Assembly (NCBI GenBank): GCA_947038155.1
Contig: CAMQVH010000029.1
Span: 1-32,588, forward strand
From: an uncultured Bacteroides sp.
GTDB taxonomy: Bacteria > Bacteroidota > Bacteroidia > Bacteroidales > Bacteroidaceae
Direction of reading: 5' to 3'
DNA length: 32,588 bases
Shown here: piece after piece, positions 15,744 through 24,741 of the stretch
How the letters are laid out: each line of letters opens with the position of its first letter
Numbering within the stretch: the stretch's first letter is position 1
The notes under the pieces: generated by a model
Databases searched by the model: none
Told to the model about the DNA's origin: nothing
What the model saw: the letters and a program-made list of their open reading frames with translations, nothing else
Program-made: the position numbers and the translations under genes

Positions 15744-18065
15744 TTACTTTGTTTCAAGTCCCAACAACTGACGAATCACCGGAATTACTCTTGCCGCCTC
15801 TTCCCGGTCGAGATTCAAATCCTCTGTTCCGGCAAGGGGACGGGCGGTGGCAGTTCCGGCATGACGTGCCTTTTCTCCCAGTTTACGGCGCTCGGCCGAA
15901 GTAAATTCACTGAAAGTACGCCGCAGAATCGGCAACAACTCCATAAACGTCTCTTGCTCCTGCGCACACACCCAAGTATTTACCAGATTCCAAAGACGAT
16001 CGTCCAATAGTAACACCGAACCCGAAGAGCGCAGGAATCCTTCAAACCAATAAGCCATGTCTGCCGGAGAATTACCAACCGACGAATAGTAACTTAACGT
16101 ATCCTGCATTTCTTCCATCGTTATCTCGCCTTTATCATTCAGCAAACGAGTGGCGTAACCGGACAATAACGGATGGACATTGGCCGATAAGCGTATTTGA
16201 CAGATAAAATTACGCCACATCCGGTTCAGTTCTTCCCGATTCAGAATAGAAAGGGCATAGTCTGTGGCAACTAATTTGTCGAGCAGACCGCTTGCCGCTT
16301 CTTCATCAATATTGATACATACCAGCACACCGCCTGCAAGAATACGCGCAACCATCGCCTCAAGCATACTGCCTACCTTCGAGAAGTCGAGGTTGCGGAC
16401 ATTTCCGTAACGGACGATATTCACCAGTCCGGGAATCGCTTCCATCATTTCAAGAATATCGGTCGAGGCTGCCGAAAGTGCATCCAGCCGCACGGTCATA
16501 GTCTCCACCAATGCGGGAAGATCTGCCGGAAGCACCCCGTTCAATAATGCGGTCAACTCAGGAATATGACAAATCTCCTCCATGGTTGCCTGCAAATACT
16601 TTTGGGTAGCTTCCATCACCGTATTCCCCCATATCGCCCGCTCAATGATATCGATAATCTGTTCCGGTTTATGATATAAGGTCCATTGTTCTTTAAAAGT
16701 ACCTTTACCGTCTATTTCTCCGTGAATCGCCCAGTCAATTCCCAACAATTGCAGACGATGAAAAAAGATACTCCGTTCGAGGTCATTGGGTTTGCGGAGG
16801 TCCAGTATCAGCTCTTTTATTTCGGCAGTGAACGGAACACGCAGACTTTTCTGTGTCTTCTCCACATCTACCAGCAACGGCACCTTGGGCACATTATCGG
16901 GAACGCTTCCCAAACGATTGCTGATAATGAGCTCTTCACGAATGATTTGCAACAAGATATCATCTCCAAACCCCATCACTGTAGTCACAGCCTCGTTATA
17001 TTCGTTCAGTGAAGGATAGGGCAGATTTCGGAGTGCGGCCGTAGCTTGTGCCAGTCGGACAGTCTCAATGACGTGAGCCACCGAAATATCCATATTCTTC
17101 TGCCGCAACAAGGAGGCTATCCGGCTTATCCAAAGCGTACCGTCATCTTCCGGATGATGCCAAAGATAGTGATACCATCCCGGAGATTCGATTCCCGCGC
17201 CATAACCGCTACGCAGAGCCAACCGATTATATGTCCACGGAATCCATGTACATTCTATTTTTACTTTCGGCAAGCCTTTCAGCAATGCGTTATCCTCTTT
17301 CACTTTAGGCATATCCTCCAGTGCGGGCACATGCCAAGCACCGCAAACAACGGCAATGCGCTCAAAGTTTTCTTTCTGTGCCGCCCGTATCATTTTACGC
17401 ATCCAGGCTTCACGAAGCAAATCACGGGCGGAAGTCTGTCCGGACAGTTCTTCCCGAAGAGCAGTGACCGCTTCCTTCACCGCCTGAAATATATCTTCAG
17501 ATTCCTTTCGGTGTTCAATCATCATTTCCCACCAGGATTCTCCAACGGTACATCCGGCGGCACGAGCCAGCCAATCAAACGGATCGCCGATTGATTCTTC
17601 TTTCTTTTCTTCTGCCGCTGTGACTGTTTCTTCCGCCACTTCCATTTCTGCAGCTTCCATTTCGATCGTTTCCTTTTCGGTCGGGTCTGTTTGTTCGTCA
17701 ACGGATTCCGTCAATTCTTCCGAAGCCTTCAGTTCTTCCTGTTTACGGAGAGCCATCGAATAAACCAAAGGCAAATCGAAGAAACGAAGAGGAACCCCAT
17801 TCTGTACGGCATATCGCATCGCCTGCCATTCCGGAGAGAACTCAGCAAACGGATAGAATACTGCCCGTTGCGGTTCGTCGGGCTGATAAGCCAACAACGC
17901 AACGGGAGGAACCATCTGCGGATTTCCCACACAAGCAAGCAATGCCTCTGCTTCTGCCGGACCTTCTACCAGAATCAAATCCGGTTGCAGTTCTTGCAGG
18001 TAATTCAGCACATTGCGGCATGAGCCGGGACCATGATGCCTGATACCTAATAAATGAATCGCCAT
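15744..18065 (-). CDS. DUF5682-family protein of the MoxR/VWA operon
   Basis: This large cytosolic protein of 773 residues has no signal peptide. The N-terminal part (1-250) has spaced motifs: HLLGIRHHGPGS (4-15), LILVEGP (30-36), VPLRFFDLP (91-99) and VVCGAWHVPAL (239-249). This His/Glu/Asp pattern recalls the TraB/TIKI/ChaN group, in which such residues bind metal, but that link is my inference. A glutamate-rich low-complexity stretch (~110-158) interrupts the domain. The remainder (~260-773) is helical, with no recognised motif. It lies 12 bases after the MoxR gene and 10 before the VWA gene, so co-translation is likely. DUF5682 is named from its overall pattern and genomic partners. It could be the effector or substrate of the ATPase. 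Confidence 0.82.
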   Translation of the reverse strand: MAIHLLGIRHHGPGSCRNVLNYLQELQPDLILVEGPAEAEALLACVGNPQMVPPVALLAYQPDEPQRAVFYPFAEFSPEWQAMRYAVQNGVPLRFFDLPLVYSMALRKQEELKASEELTESVDEQTDPTEKETIEMEAAEMEVAEETVTAAEEKKEESIGDPFDWLARAAGCTVGESWWEMMIEHRKESEDIFQAVKEAVTALREELSGQTSARDLLREAWMRKMIRAAQKENFERIAVVCGAWHVPALEDMPKVKEDNALLKGLPKVKIECTWIPWTYNRLALRSGYGAGIESPGWYHYLWHHPEDDGTLWISRIASLLRQKNMDISVAHVIETVRLAQATAALRNLPYPSLNEYNEAVTTVMGFGDDILLQIIREELIISNRLGSVPDNVPKVPLLVDVEKTQKSLRVPFTAEIKELILDLRKPNDLERSIFFHRLQLLGIDWAIHGEIDGKGTFKEQWTLYHKPEQIIDIIERAIWGNTVMEATQKYLQATMEEICHIPELTALLNGVLPADLPALVETMTVRLDALSAASTDILEMMEAIPGLVNIVRYGNVRNLDFSKVGSMLEAMVARILAGGVLVCINIDEEAASGLLDKLVATDYALSILNREELNRMWRNFICQIRLSANVHPLLSGYATRLLNDKGEITMEEMQDTLSYYSSVGNSPADMAYWFEGFLRSSGSVLLLDDRLWNLVNTWVCAQEQETFMELLPILRRTFSEFTSAERRKLGEKARHAGTATARPLAGTEDLNLDREEAARVIPVIRQLLGLETK

Positions 18066-18077
18066 TTTCTCTTCTTT

Positions 18078-19157
18078 TTAGATCATATCCCTTGAAGCAC
18101 GATAGATGTCTTTCCAACCCTCCCGGTTCTTCACGACTGTTTCCATGTATTCCTGCCAAACGACTTTATCTTGTACCGGGTCTTTTACCACTGCTCCCAA
18201 GATACCGGATACCAAATCTTCCGCATGGATTTCTCCATCGCCGAAATAACCGGCCATTGCCAAGCCGTTATTCACAACCGAGATGGCTTCAGCCGTGCTA
18301 AGTGTACCACTCGGTGTTTTCAGTTTGGTCTTGCCATCGACAGTCGCCCCCTGCCGCAGTTCACGGAAAATGGTGATCACCCGCCGAATTTCCGACAACG
18401 CCGGCTTCTCTGCCGGAAGCTGCATCACCTTCTCAAAGCTTTCCACCCGACGACGGACAATATCAATCTCCTCGTCAATAGAGTCAGGCAAAGGCAAAAT
18501 GACCGTATTGAAACGTCGCTTCAAAGCACTCGAAAGTTCATTCACCCCCTTATCGCGATTGTTGGCGGTGGCAATGATATTGAAGCCGCGGACAGCCTGT
18601 ATCTCTTTATTCAACTCAGGAACGGGGAGCGTCTTTTCTGAGAGAATCGTAATCAAAGTATCCTGTACATCCGAACCGATTCGGGTCAGCTCTTCAATAC
18701 GCCCGATCTTTCCTTCCTGCATCGCTTTCATGACAGGAGTCTGTATCAAAGCACCCTCACTTGGTCCTTCCGCCAGCAAACGTGCATAGTTCCATCCATA
18801 ACGGATGGCCTCTTCACCTGTTCCGGCTGTACCCTGCACTATCAACGTCGAATTGCCCGAGATGGCAGCCGCAATATGCTCACTCACCCAGCTTTTTGCC
18901 GTTCCGGGTAAGCCGTAAAGCAACAACGCGCGGTCGGTTGCCAAAGTGGCGACCGCTATTTCCATCAGACGACGGTGGCCGATATATTTCGGAGAGACTT
19001 CGAAACCATTCTTCAACTTGCCACCCATCAGATAAGTGACCACAGACTGCGGAGACATTTCCCAGTTCTCCGGAATGGCATAAGTCTCGTTCTTTTTCAA
19101 CTCATGAAGTTCTTCTGCAAATTGCTGTTCGGCATGTTCTCTCAATAAAGCGCTCAT
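18078..19157 (-). CDS. MoxR-type AAA+ ATPase
   Basis: This 359-residue protein has the AAA+ core of the MoxR/RavA group. Walker A is GLPGTAKS (82-89). Sensor 1 is IATANN (195-200), and the arginine-finger region is SSALKRRF (209-216). The Walker B position reads IGRIEELTR (151-159), with Glu-Glu where Asp-Glu is usual; I could not judge whether this is typical of the subgroup. SDVQDTLITILSEKTL (162-177) matches the conserved helix after Walker B. It lacks a membrane segment. MoxR ATPases form hexameric rings that remodel proteins or help insert cofactors, together with a VWA protein, here encoded two genes downstream. It follows DUF5691 by 22 bases. Confidence 0.93.
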   Translation of the reverse strand: MSALLREHAEQQFAEELHELKKNETYAIPENWEMSPQSVVTYLMGGKLKNGFEVSPKYIGHRRLMEIAVATLATDRALLLYGLPGTAKSWVSEHIAAAISGNSTLIVQGTAGTGEEAIRYGWNYARLLAEGPSEGALIQTPVMKAMQEGKIGRIEELTRIGSDVQDTLITILSEKTLPVPELNKEIQAVRGFNIIATANNRDKGVNELSSALKRRFNTVILPLPDSIDEEIDIVRRRVESFEKVMQLPAEKPALSEIRRVITIFRELRQGATVDGKTKLKTPSGTLSTAEAISVVNNGLAMAGYFGDGEIHAEDLVSGILGAVVKDPVQDKVVWQEYMETVVKNREGWKDIYRASRDMI

Positions 19158-19179
19158 ATCTTTCAGTTTTTATTGTTCG

Positions 19180-20649
19180 TTATTTAATTAAGGTATCTAT
19201 TTTCTGTTTTACATCCATGTACTCCAGTACCAACCGGCAAAAGTAAAAAGTCGTATTGTTCTCCTGCTTTGTCACCGAAGCGGCAATCCGCTCCAACGTA
19301 CCTCTCATTTCAGCAGGGAAATACACAGCCAATTGTTCCGCCGTTTCTTTAGGAAGATAGTAGTTATTTCGCAGAAGGCGTTGCAAGACATAGGATGAAA
19401 ATTTCATTCCCCATTCCCCGCCGTCTTCATTAAACCAACTATCCGGAATCAGTCCGCCTTTGATTGTCTGAAATGCTATTTCTTCACGCTGAGAAGGAGA
19501 AAGCAACCCCGCTAACGCAAGGCTCATATCTTCTTCCGCATTTTCTTTCAATGTGTAATAAGCCCATACGGAATCTCCGAAATTCAGAATCGGACTTGAA
19601 AGATCAAACAATTTCTGAAAAGGAGGTTTCTTCGCCAATTTACCCGCTGCCTTTTCCGGTGTACAGTCGTAGAACTCACTCCAAAAACTTAGTGGCACCC
19701 GTTCTGCCAATTGCCTCAACAAGAAGCGATCATCTTTTTCGTCTTTATTGGCACTGACCTCTTCAAATCCTAATTTCTTCATTTCCGGCGTATATTCAAT
19801 CTTATCGTACGACCACCCTGAAAGAAAATTAAAATGCAATTTCCCACGCAACAACTCCTGATAGGTTTTCACCAGTTCCGAATCCGGCAAGCTGCACAAC
19901 AATCGGCGGGCAGTCTCTTTGACACTGCCACTTCTGTCCTTCAAAAGAAGTTCCTGCAAGAAAGCCTCGTCCGCTTTGGTCAATCCTATACGCAGACACC
20001 GAATCAACTCCTCGCGATGAGCGGCTGATTCATTCTTCAACTCTGTCTGCAATAAAGCCAGTCCTTGTTCGGGCTGTTCCTGCCGCAAACGACACAACAT
20101 CCGTTTCCGTTCTTCGTGGGAAGCCGTCTCCCAACTTTCATTTCCCGGTTCTCCCCATACGGGAAGTCCCATTTCCGAAAGCAGCCAACGCCCTCTACGC
20201 CCCGACAATTCCGACAACCAACGTTGCTCTTCGTGCCGCTTAGGATTGTTTCGGTCAAAAGCCCTTTGCAATAAAGCTGGCAGATAAACCGGCGGCAACA
20301 ACTTATCGAAAGCTATTGCTTTACGATATGCATATAATAAGAGATATGAGTTCCGGTTACTATGCAGGGAAGTCAACAGTTCTCCCACTTCGCGGGAGAA
20401 GCAGGCTTTACTCTCTTCGGGAGCTTCCGATACGGACACGGGGTCTTTCAACAAGTATGCCTTCAATCCGGCACGTCTGAAAGCGAAACCTAAAGCCGAC
20501 AGTTGATAAAAAGCAGTCTCCGCATCTTCCGCTTTCTCTTGAATGTCACGCAAGCTGTCTTGCAATTCTTCGGGCAAATCCGTTGCTATCAGTTCACGAG
20601 TAGCAGTCCCTAATAATGCTATATTAATCAGTTGGTCAGTTACGTTCAT
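19180..20649 (-). CDS. DUF5691-family protein of the MoxR/VWA operon
   Basis: This 489-residue soluble protein starts MNVTDQLINIALLGTATREL, followed by long runs of leucine- and glutamate-rich helices in pairs. They include PEQGLALLQTELKNESAAHR and EAFLQELLLKDRSGSVKETA, which look like HEAT-type repeats. There is no catalytic or metal motif, signal peptide or membrane helix. The pattern and position agree with DUF5691, a family found beside SWIM and MoxR genes. Its start codon overlaps the SWIM gene end by 14 bases in another frame, a sign of coupled translation. The likely role is a scaffold or adaptor, inferred from the helical repeat form only. Confidence 0.82.
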   Translation of the reverse strand: MNVTDQLINIALLGTATRELIATDLPEELQDSLRDIQEKAEDAETAFYQLSALGFAFRRAGLKAYLLKDPVSVSEAPEESKACFSREVGELLTSLHSNRNSYLLLYAYRKAIAFDKLLPPVYLPALLQRAFDRNNPKRHEEQRWLSELSGRRGRWLLSEMGLPVWGEPGNESWETASHEERKRMLCRLRQEQPEQGLALLQTELKNESAAHREELIRCLRIGLTKADEAFLQELLLKDRSGSVKETARRLLCSLPDSELVKTYQELLRGKLHFNFLSGWSYDKIEYTPEMKKLGFEEVSANKDEKDDRFLLRQLAERVPLSFWSEFYDCTPEKAAGKLAKKPPFQKLFDLSSPILNFGDSVWAYYTLKENAEEDMSLALAGLLSPSQREEIAFQTIKGGLIPDSWFNEDGGEWGMKFSSYVLQRLLRNNYYLPKETAEQLAVYFPAEMRGTLERIAASVTKQENNTTFYFCRLVLEYMDVKQKIDTLIK

Positions 20650-21967
20650 CTTTCCAAAAATAATATTCAGATTGATACCAAATAGTTTTCAATTCCCAAA
20701 AAGTAACATCCGCCAGCAGGAAAGCAGCAAAAGGCTTTCCACCGGTAGTAGCAAGAATATCAATACGAATGTTTTCGTCCACATGTACCGGCATGACACG
20801 TCCTTCGGCATCTTGCAGGTATTGTGCATTGCCGGCTGTCACCAATCTGACATTATCTACCAATAAAGGGACTTCCTCCACAAAAGGATTGGTCCGGACG
20901 ATCGTTCTATAATATTGTGTGGCAGTTTCCAAGTCGGGACAACAAGAAGGCTGGAATTTTTCGTCCGACCGTTGCAGTTCTTTGGGCAATGCACGTAAAG
21001 CGGCAACTCCTTTGTAAAAGTACAATGGGCCCTGATACGTACCACCGGACAGAATCGTAAACTCCGGCAGCGTTCCCGGAACCATAAAATAAACATACAC
21101 CGCCATCCGGCGACTCGCCTTTCCATACAACCAGAAAACATCGGTTCGCAAATCGTTCACCTTATTACTTCTTGTATGCAGTACCATCCACTGATCTTCG
21201 ACAGGTTCTCCCGCCATCACCTCTTCCTTTGATTGCGGATATCCTATTTGAGTACGAATTTCGAATTGCCAGTCAGCCGGAAGATTATCCAAATGTTTAT
21301 AGCTTTCCGCAAGCAGATATATTTTACTCAGTTTGTCTGTCAGTTTGAATTTCCAGTCCTCCGAATAGTAATTCAACTCCTGAAGTCCCCTCAGCCTGCC
21401 TGCCAGCCCTGACGCCTGTGCGTCAACCATTCTCCGCGAGATAGCTTCAAACAAGGTGCAGGCTCTCTCCGGAACGTTGAGTAACCCGTTGCGCAACAAG
21501 TCTTTCATCCATATCTGAAGGTCTTCAATCCCTCCCAACACTTTTTGATGACGCACAGCCTGTCTCTTGGCCTGCGCCGCCTCATCTATCGGAGCTGCCG
21601 TCTTTTTTTCTTTCCGCTCTTTCTTTTCTTCCTTCTCTTTACGTTTGGAAAGCCATGTTTCCACCCAATCCGGTTCCTCTGCCTGCTTGAAAGATTCGGA
21701 ATAAGACGCATACATATATAAAAGTCCCAAAGCATGTTTACATGGAAACTTACGGCTGGGGCAAGAACATCTAAATGCAATATCCTTTATATCAACAACT
21801 GTTTGATAAGGTGTTTGTCCACTTCCTTGACAATGCCCCCAGATGGCACGGTCACTATACTCCAAAAGCAACCATTTGGCTCGGCTCGCTAAACCTTTTC
21901 CTGCCTTCACTGAAGCCGCATCCGGCGCCAATTGGGCAATTTGTTCTTCTGTCAGATTTAATAACAT
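20636..21967 (-). CDS. SWIM zinc-finger protein, first gene of the MoxR/VWA operon
   Basis: The start at 21967 gives 443 residues beginning MLLNLTEEQIAQLAPDAASV, which matches the usual beginning of these proteins. A longer frame adds 14 residues upstream. The SWIM zinc site is intact: Cys67, Cys69, Cys76 and His78 in the order CxC, six residues, CxH (CSCPSRKFPCKHALGLLYMY). A Lys/Glu-rich linker (~103-135) separates it from a helical and then beta-rich C-terminal part. SWIM fingers bind DNA or proteins in helicases and transposases, so this protein may give the system its target recognition. It is divergent from the TolC operon. Confidence 0.9.
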   Translation of the reverse strand: MLLNLTEEQIAQLAPDAASVKAGKGLASRAKWLLLEYSDRAIWGHCQGSGQTPYQTVVDIKDIAFRCSCPSRKFPCKHALGLLYMYASYSESFKQAEEPDWVETWLSKRKEKEEKKERKEKKTAAPIDEAAQAKRQAVRHQKVLGGIEDLQIWMKDLLRNGLLNVPERACTLFEAISRRMVDAQASGLAGRLRGLQELNYYSEDWKFKLTDKLSKIYLLAESYKHLDNLPADWQFEIRTQIGYPQSKEEVMAGEPVEDQWMVLHTRSNKVNDLRTDVFWLYGKASRRMAVYVYFMVPGTLPEFTILSGGTYQGPLYFYKGVAALRALPKELQRSDEKFQPSCCPDLETATQYYRTIVRTNPFVEEVPLLVDNVRLVTAGNAQYLQDAEGRVMPVHVDENIRIDILATTGGKPFAAFLLADVTFWELKTIWYQSEYYFWKDERN

Positions 21968-22045
21968 TACGGTATGTTTATCATATTTCCGAATGCAAGT
22001 ATAACACATTTTTCAAACAGAAGCATTAAAAAAAAGCTAATTCTT

Positions 22046-22075
22046 TTTGCATTTTCAAAGAAAGCACTATTTTTG
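22046..22075 (+). promoter_or_regulatory. Promoter of the tolC-hlyD-permease operon
   Basis: TATTTTTG (22068-22075) matches TAnnTTTG, with TTTG (22046-22049) 18 bp upstream. That is slightly short of the usual 19-21. The leader to the start codon is about 120 bases and AT-rich. Confidence 0.6.
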
Positions 22076-22201
22076 CATCGTTGTTTATGCAATTATTGTT
22101 TAAGTAAACAAGTACAAAAAACAGACTACTTCAATAAACAAATTACATAAGAACAGGGTTATTAAATATAGAAGTATCACCTTATTAATATGCAAGATGC
22201 G

Positions 22202-23665
22202 ATGAAAAAAGTATTTCTTCTGACAATTCTGCTAAACATTACTTTTATAGCCAAAGGGCAAACTTTACTAAGCCTGGATAGTTGCCGTGCTTTAGCCCTT
22301 GCTAACAATAAAGATTTGTTGATTAGCAACGAAAAAATAAATGCAGCCCACTACCAGCGGAAGGCCGCATTTACCAATTACCTGCCTAATTTCTCGGCAA
22401 CTGGAACATATATGAGAAATCAAAAAGAGTTCTCTTTATTGAATACCGACCAGAAAGCTGCGCTTTCAGGATTGGGAACCAATCTGGCAGGTCCTATCCA
22501 ACAGGTTGCCGCACAGCTCGCAGCAGCACATCCGGAGCTCATCCCCCTGATTTCCTCTTTAAGCGGTCAACTAAGTGCTGCACTTCCAGCCCTCGACCAA
22601 GTAGGCAACTCATTGGTAGACGCACTGCGTACAGACACCAGAAACGTCTATGCAGGCGCCATCACCCTGACGCAACCGCTCTATATGGGCGGCAAGATAC
22701 GTGCTTACAACAAAATCACTCAATATGCCGAAGAATTAGCCCGACAACAGCATCAAGGCGGAATGCAAGAAGTAATCATGAGTACAGACCAAGCTTATTG
22801 GCAAGTGGTCTCACTGACAAACAAAAAGAAACTGGCGGAAGGATATCTGAAACTTCTGCAACAATTAGACAGTGATGTGGAAAAGATGATTGCCGAAGGG
22901 GTAGCTACTAAAGCAGACGGACTATCCGTACGGGTAAAAGTCAACGAAGCAGAAATGACCCTCACCAAAGTGGAAGACGGATTGAGCCTTGCCCGAATGT
23001 TATTGTGTCAACTATGTGGACTCGACCTGAGCTCTCCCATCTCACTGGCAGATGAAAATATGGAAGACATTCCCCTGCTTGCATCAGACACCGGTTTTGA
23101 TATATCTACCGCTTATGAGAATCGTCCGGAAATACGCAGTCTTGAACTCGCCACGCAGATTTACAAACAAAAGATAAACGTAACCCGTGCCGAGCACTTG
23201 CCTTCCATCGCATTGATAGGAAACTACATGGTGACCAACCCGTCTGTATTCAACAGCTTTGAAAATAAATTCAAAGGAATGTGGAACGTAGGTGTCATGG
23301 TGCAAATACCTATATGGCATTGGGGAGAGGGTGTTTACAAAACCAGAGCCGCCAAAGCAGAAGCCCGCATCGCACAATATCAATTGCAAGATGCTCGCGA
23401 AAAAATAGAATTACAAGTCAATCAGGCTGCATTCAAAGTCAATGAAGCAGGCAAAAAGCTGGTGATGTCTACCAAAAATATGGAAAAAGCGAAAGAAAAT
23501 CTACGCTATGCAACACTCGGATTCAAAGAGGGAGTGATTGCCACCAGCAATGTTCTTGAAGCACAAACAGCATGGTTGTCTGCTCATTCAGAAAAGATTG
23601 ACGCTCAAATAGATGTAAAGTTAACAGAAATCTATCTGAAGAAATCATTGGGAACGTTGAAATAA
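22202..23665 (+). CDS. TolC-family outer-membrane efflux protein
   Basis: The start at 22202 gives MKKVFLLTILLNITFIAKGQ, a clean signal peptide. An ATG four codons earlier (22190) is also possible. Two TolC repeats are visible. The first opens LSLDSCRALALANNKDLLIS and contains ITLTQPLYMGGKIRAYNKI. The second contains YENRPEIRSLELATQIYKQ, VGVMVQIPIWHWGEG and, at the end, ENLRYATLGFKEGVIATSNV. An alanine/leucine-rich insertion (GPIQQVAAQLAAAHPELIPL and onward) sits in the first repeat, in a region that varies in the family. The trimer forms the outer-membrane channel for the HlyD/ABC-2 exporter encoded next. It is the first gene of the operon, 81 bases before hlyD. Confidence 0.93.
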   Translation: MKKVFLLTILLNITFIAKGQTLLSLDSCRALALANNKDLLISNEKINAAHYQRKAAFTNYLPNFSATGTYMRNQKEFSLLNTDQKAALSGLGTNLAGPIQQVAAQLAAAHPELIPLISSLSGQLSAALPALDQVGNSLVDALRTDTRNVYAGAITLTQPLYMGGKIRAYNKITQYAEELARQQHQGGMQEVIMSTDQAYWQVVSLTNKKKLAEGYLKLLQQLDSDVEKMIAEGVATKADGLSVRVKVNEAEMTLTKVEDGLSLARMLLCQLCGLDLSSPISLADENMEDIPLLASDTGFDISTAYENRPEIRSLELATQIYKQKINVTRAEHLPSIALIGNYMVTNPSVFNSFENKFKGMWNVGVMVQIPIWHWGEGVYKTRAAKAEARIAQYQLQDAREKIELQVNQAAFKVNEAGKKLVMSTKNMEKAKENLRYATLGFKEGVIATSNVLEAQTAWLSAHSEKIDAQIDVKLTEIYLKKSLGTLK

Positions 23666-23746
23666 ATAAGAGACTGAAATATAAAGTTAAGTACCCAATC
23701 TAAAAATAAATCGTAACTAATTCACAATCCATAAAATATAATTTAT

Positions 23747-24739
23747 ATGACACCTATAAAATCACAAAACAGCAACATGCTGCTTGCATTCCTTACTTTA
23801 CTGGGAGTTATTGCAATCGTTGCAGTCGTTGGCTTCTTCATGCTTCGTAAAGGTCCCGAAATCATTCAAGGACAGGCGGAAGTTACCGAATATCGTGTTT
23901 CAAGTAAAGTCCCGGGACGTATTCTGGAATTCCGCGTAAAGGAGGGGCAACAAGTTAATGCCGGCGACACACTGGCTATTCTGGAAGCGCCGGATGTAGT
24001 GGCGAAGATGGAACAGGCACGCGCCGCCGAAGCTGCTGCCCAAGCACAGAACGAGAAAGCTATCAAAGGAGCACGCCAGGAACAGATTCAGGCCGCTTAT
24101 GAGATGTGGCAGAAGGCACAAGCCGGAGTCACCATCGCCGAAAAATCATACAAAAGAGTGAAGAATCTGTATGAACAGGGAGTGATGCCTGCACAAAAAC
24201 TAGACGAAGTAACCGCGCAACGGGATGCCGCCATCGCAACCGAAAAAGCGGCAAAAGCACAATACACCATGGCTAAGAACGGAGCCGAGCGTGAAGACAA
24301 AATGGCTGCGGAAGCTCTTGTGAACCGTGCCAAGGGAGCTGTTGCCGAAGTAGAATCTTACATTAAGGAAACGTATCTTATCGCTCCGGCTGCCGGAGAG
24401 GTTTCCGAGATTTTCCCGAAAGTAGGAGAACTGGTAGGCACAGGTGCCCCTATCATGAATATTGCCGAACTTAATGATATGTGGGTAACATTCAATGTAC
24501 GCGAGGATCTGCTTAAAAATCTGACTATGGGAACGGAATTTGAAGCAATCGTTCCTGCACTGGATAATAAAGCAATCAAACTGAAAGTATATTATATGAA
24601 AGACCTGGGCAGCTACGCAGCCTGGAAGGCTACTAAAACGACCGGTCAGTTTGACTTGAAAACATTCGAGGTGAAAGCATCGCCGATGCAAAAAGTAGAG
24701 AATCTCCGCCCGGGGATGTCGGTTGTCATTGATAAGTAA
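23747..24739 (+). CDS. HlyD-family periplasmic adaptor (membrane fusion protein)
   Basis: This 330-residue protein has one N-terminal membrane helix (LLAFLTLLGVIAIVAVVGFF). A lipoyl-like half-motif (YRVSSKVPGRILEFRVKEGQ) follows, then a long alanine-rich coiled hairpin (~85-195). The second lipoyl half is IAPAAGEVSEIFPKVGELV, and the C-terminal barrel ends ENLRPGMSVVIDK. It bridges the inner-membrane permeases and the TolC channel. Its stop is two bases before the first permease ATG, so all three parts are probably made together. The family exports drugs, dyes or lipids; the substrate here is unknown. Confidence 0.93.
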   Translation: MTPIKSQNSNMLLAFLTLLGVIAIVAVVGFFMLRKGPEIIQGQAEVTEYRVSSKVPGRILEFRVKEGQQVNAGDTLAILEAPDVVAKMEQARAAEAAAQAQNEKAIKGARQEQIQAAYEMWQKAQAGVTIAEKSYKRVKNLYEQGVMPAQKLDEVTAQRDAAIATEKAAKAQYTMAKNGAEREDKMAAEALVNRAKGAVAEVESYIKETYLIAPAAGEVSEIFPKVGELVGTGAPIMNIAELNDMWVTFNVREDLLKNLTMGTEFEAIVPALDNKAIKLKVYYMKDLGSYAAWKATKTTGQFDLKTFEVKASPMQKVENLRPGMSVVIDK

Positions 24740-24741
24740 TC

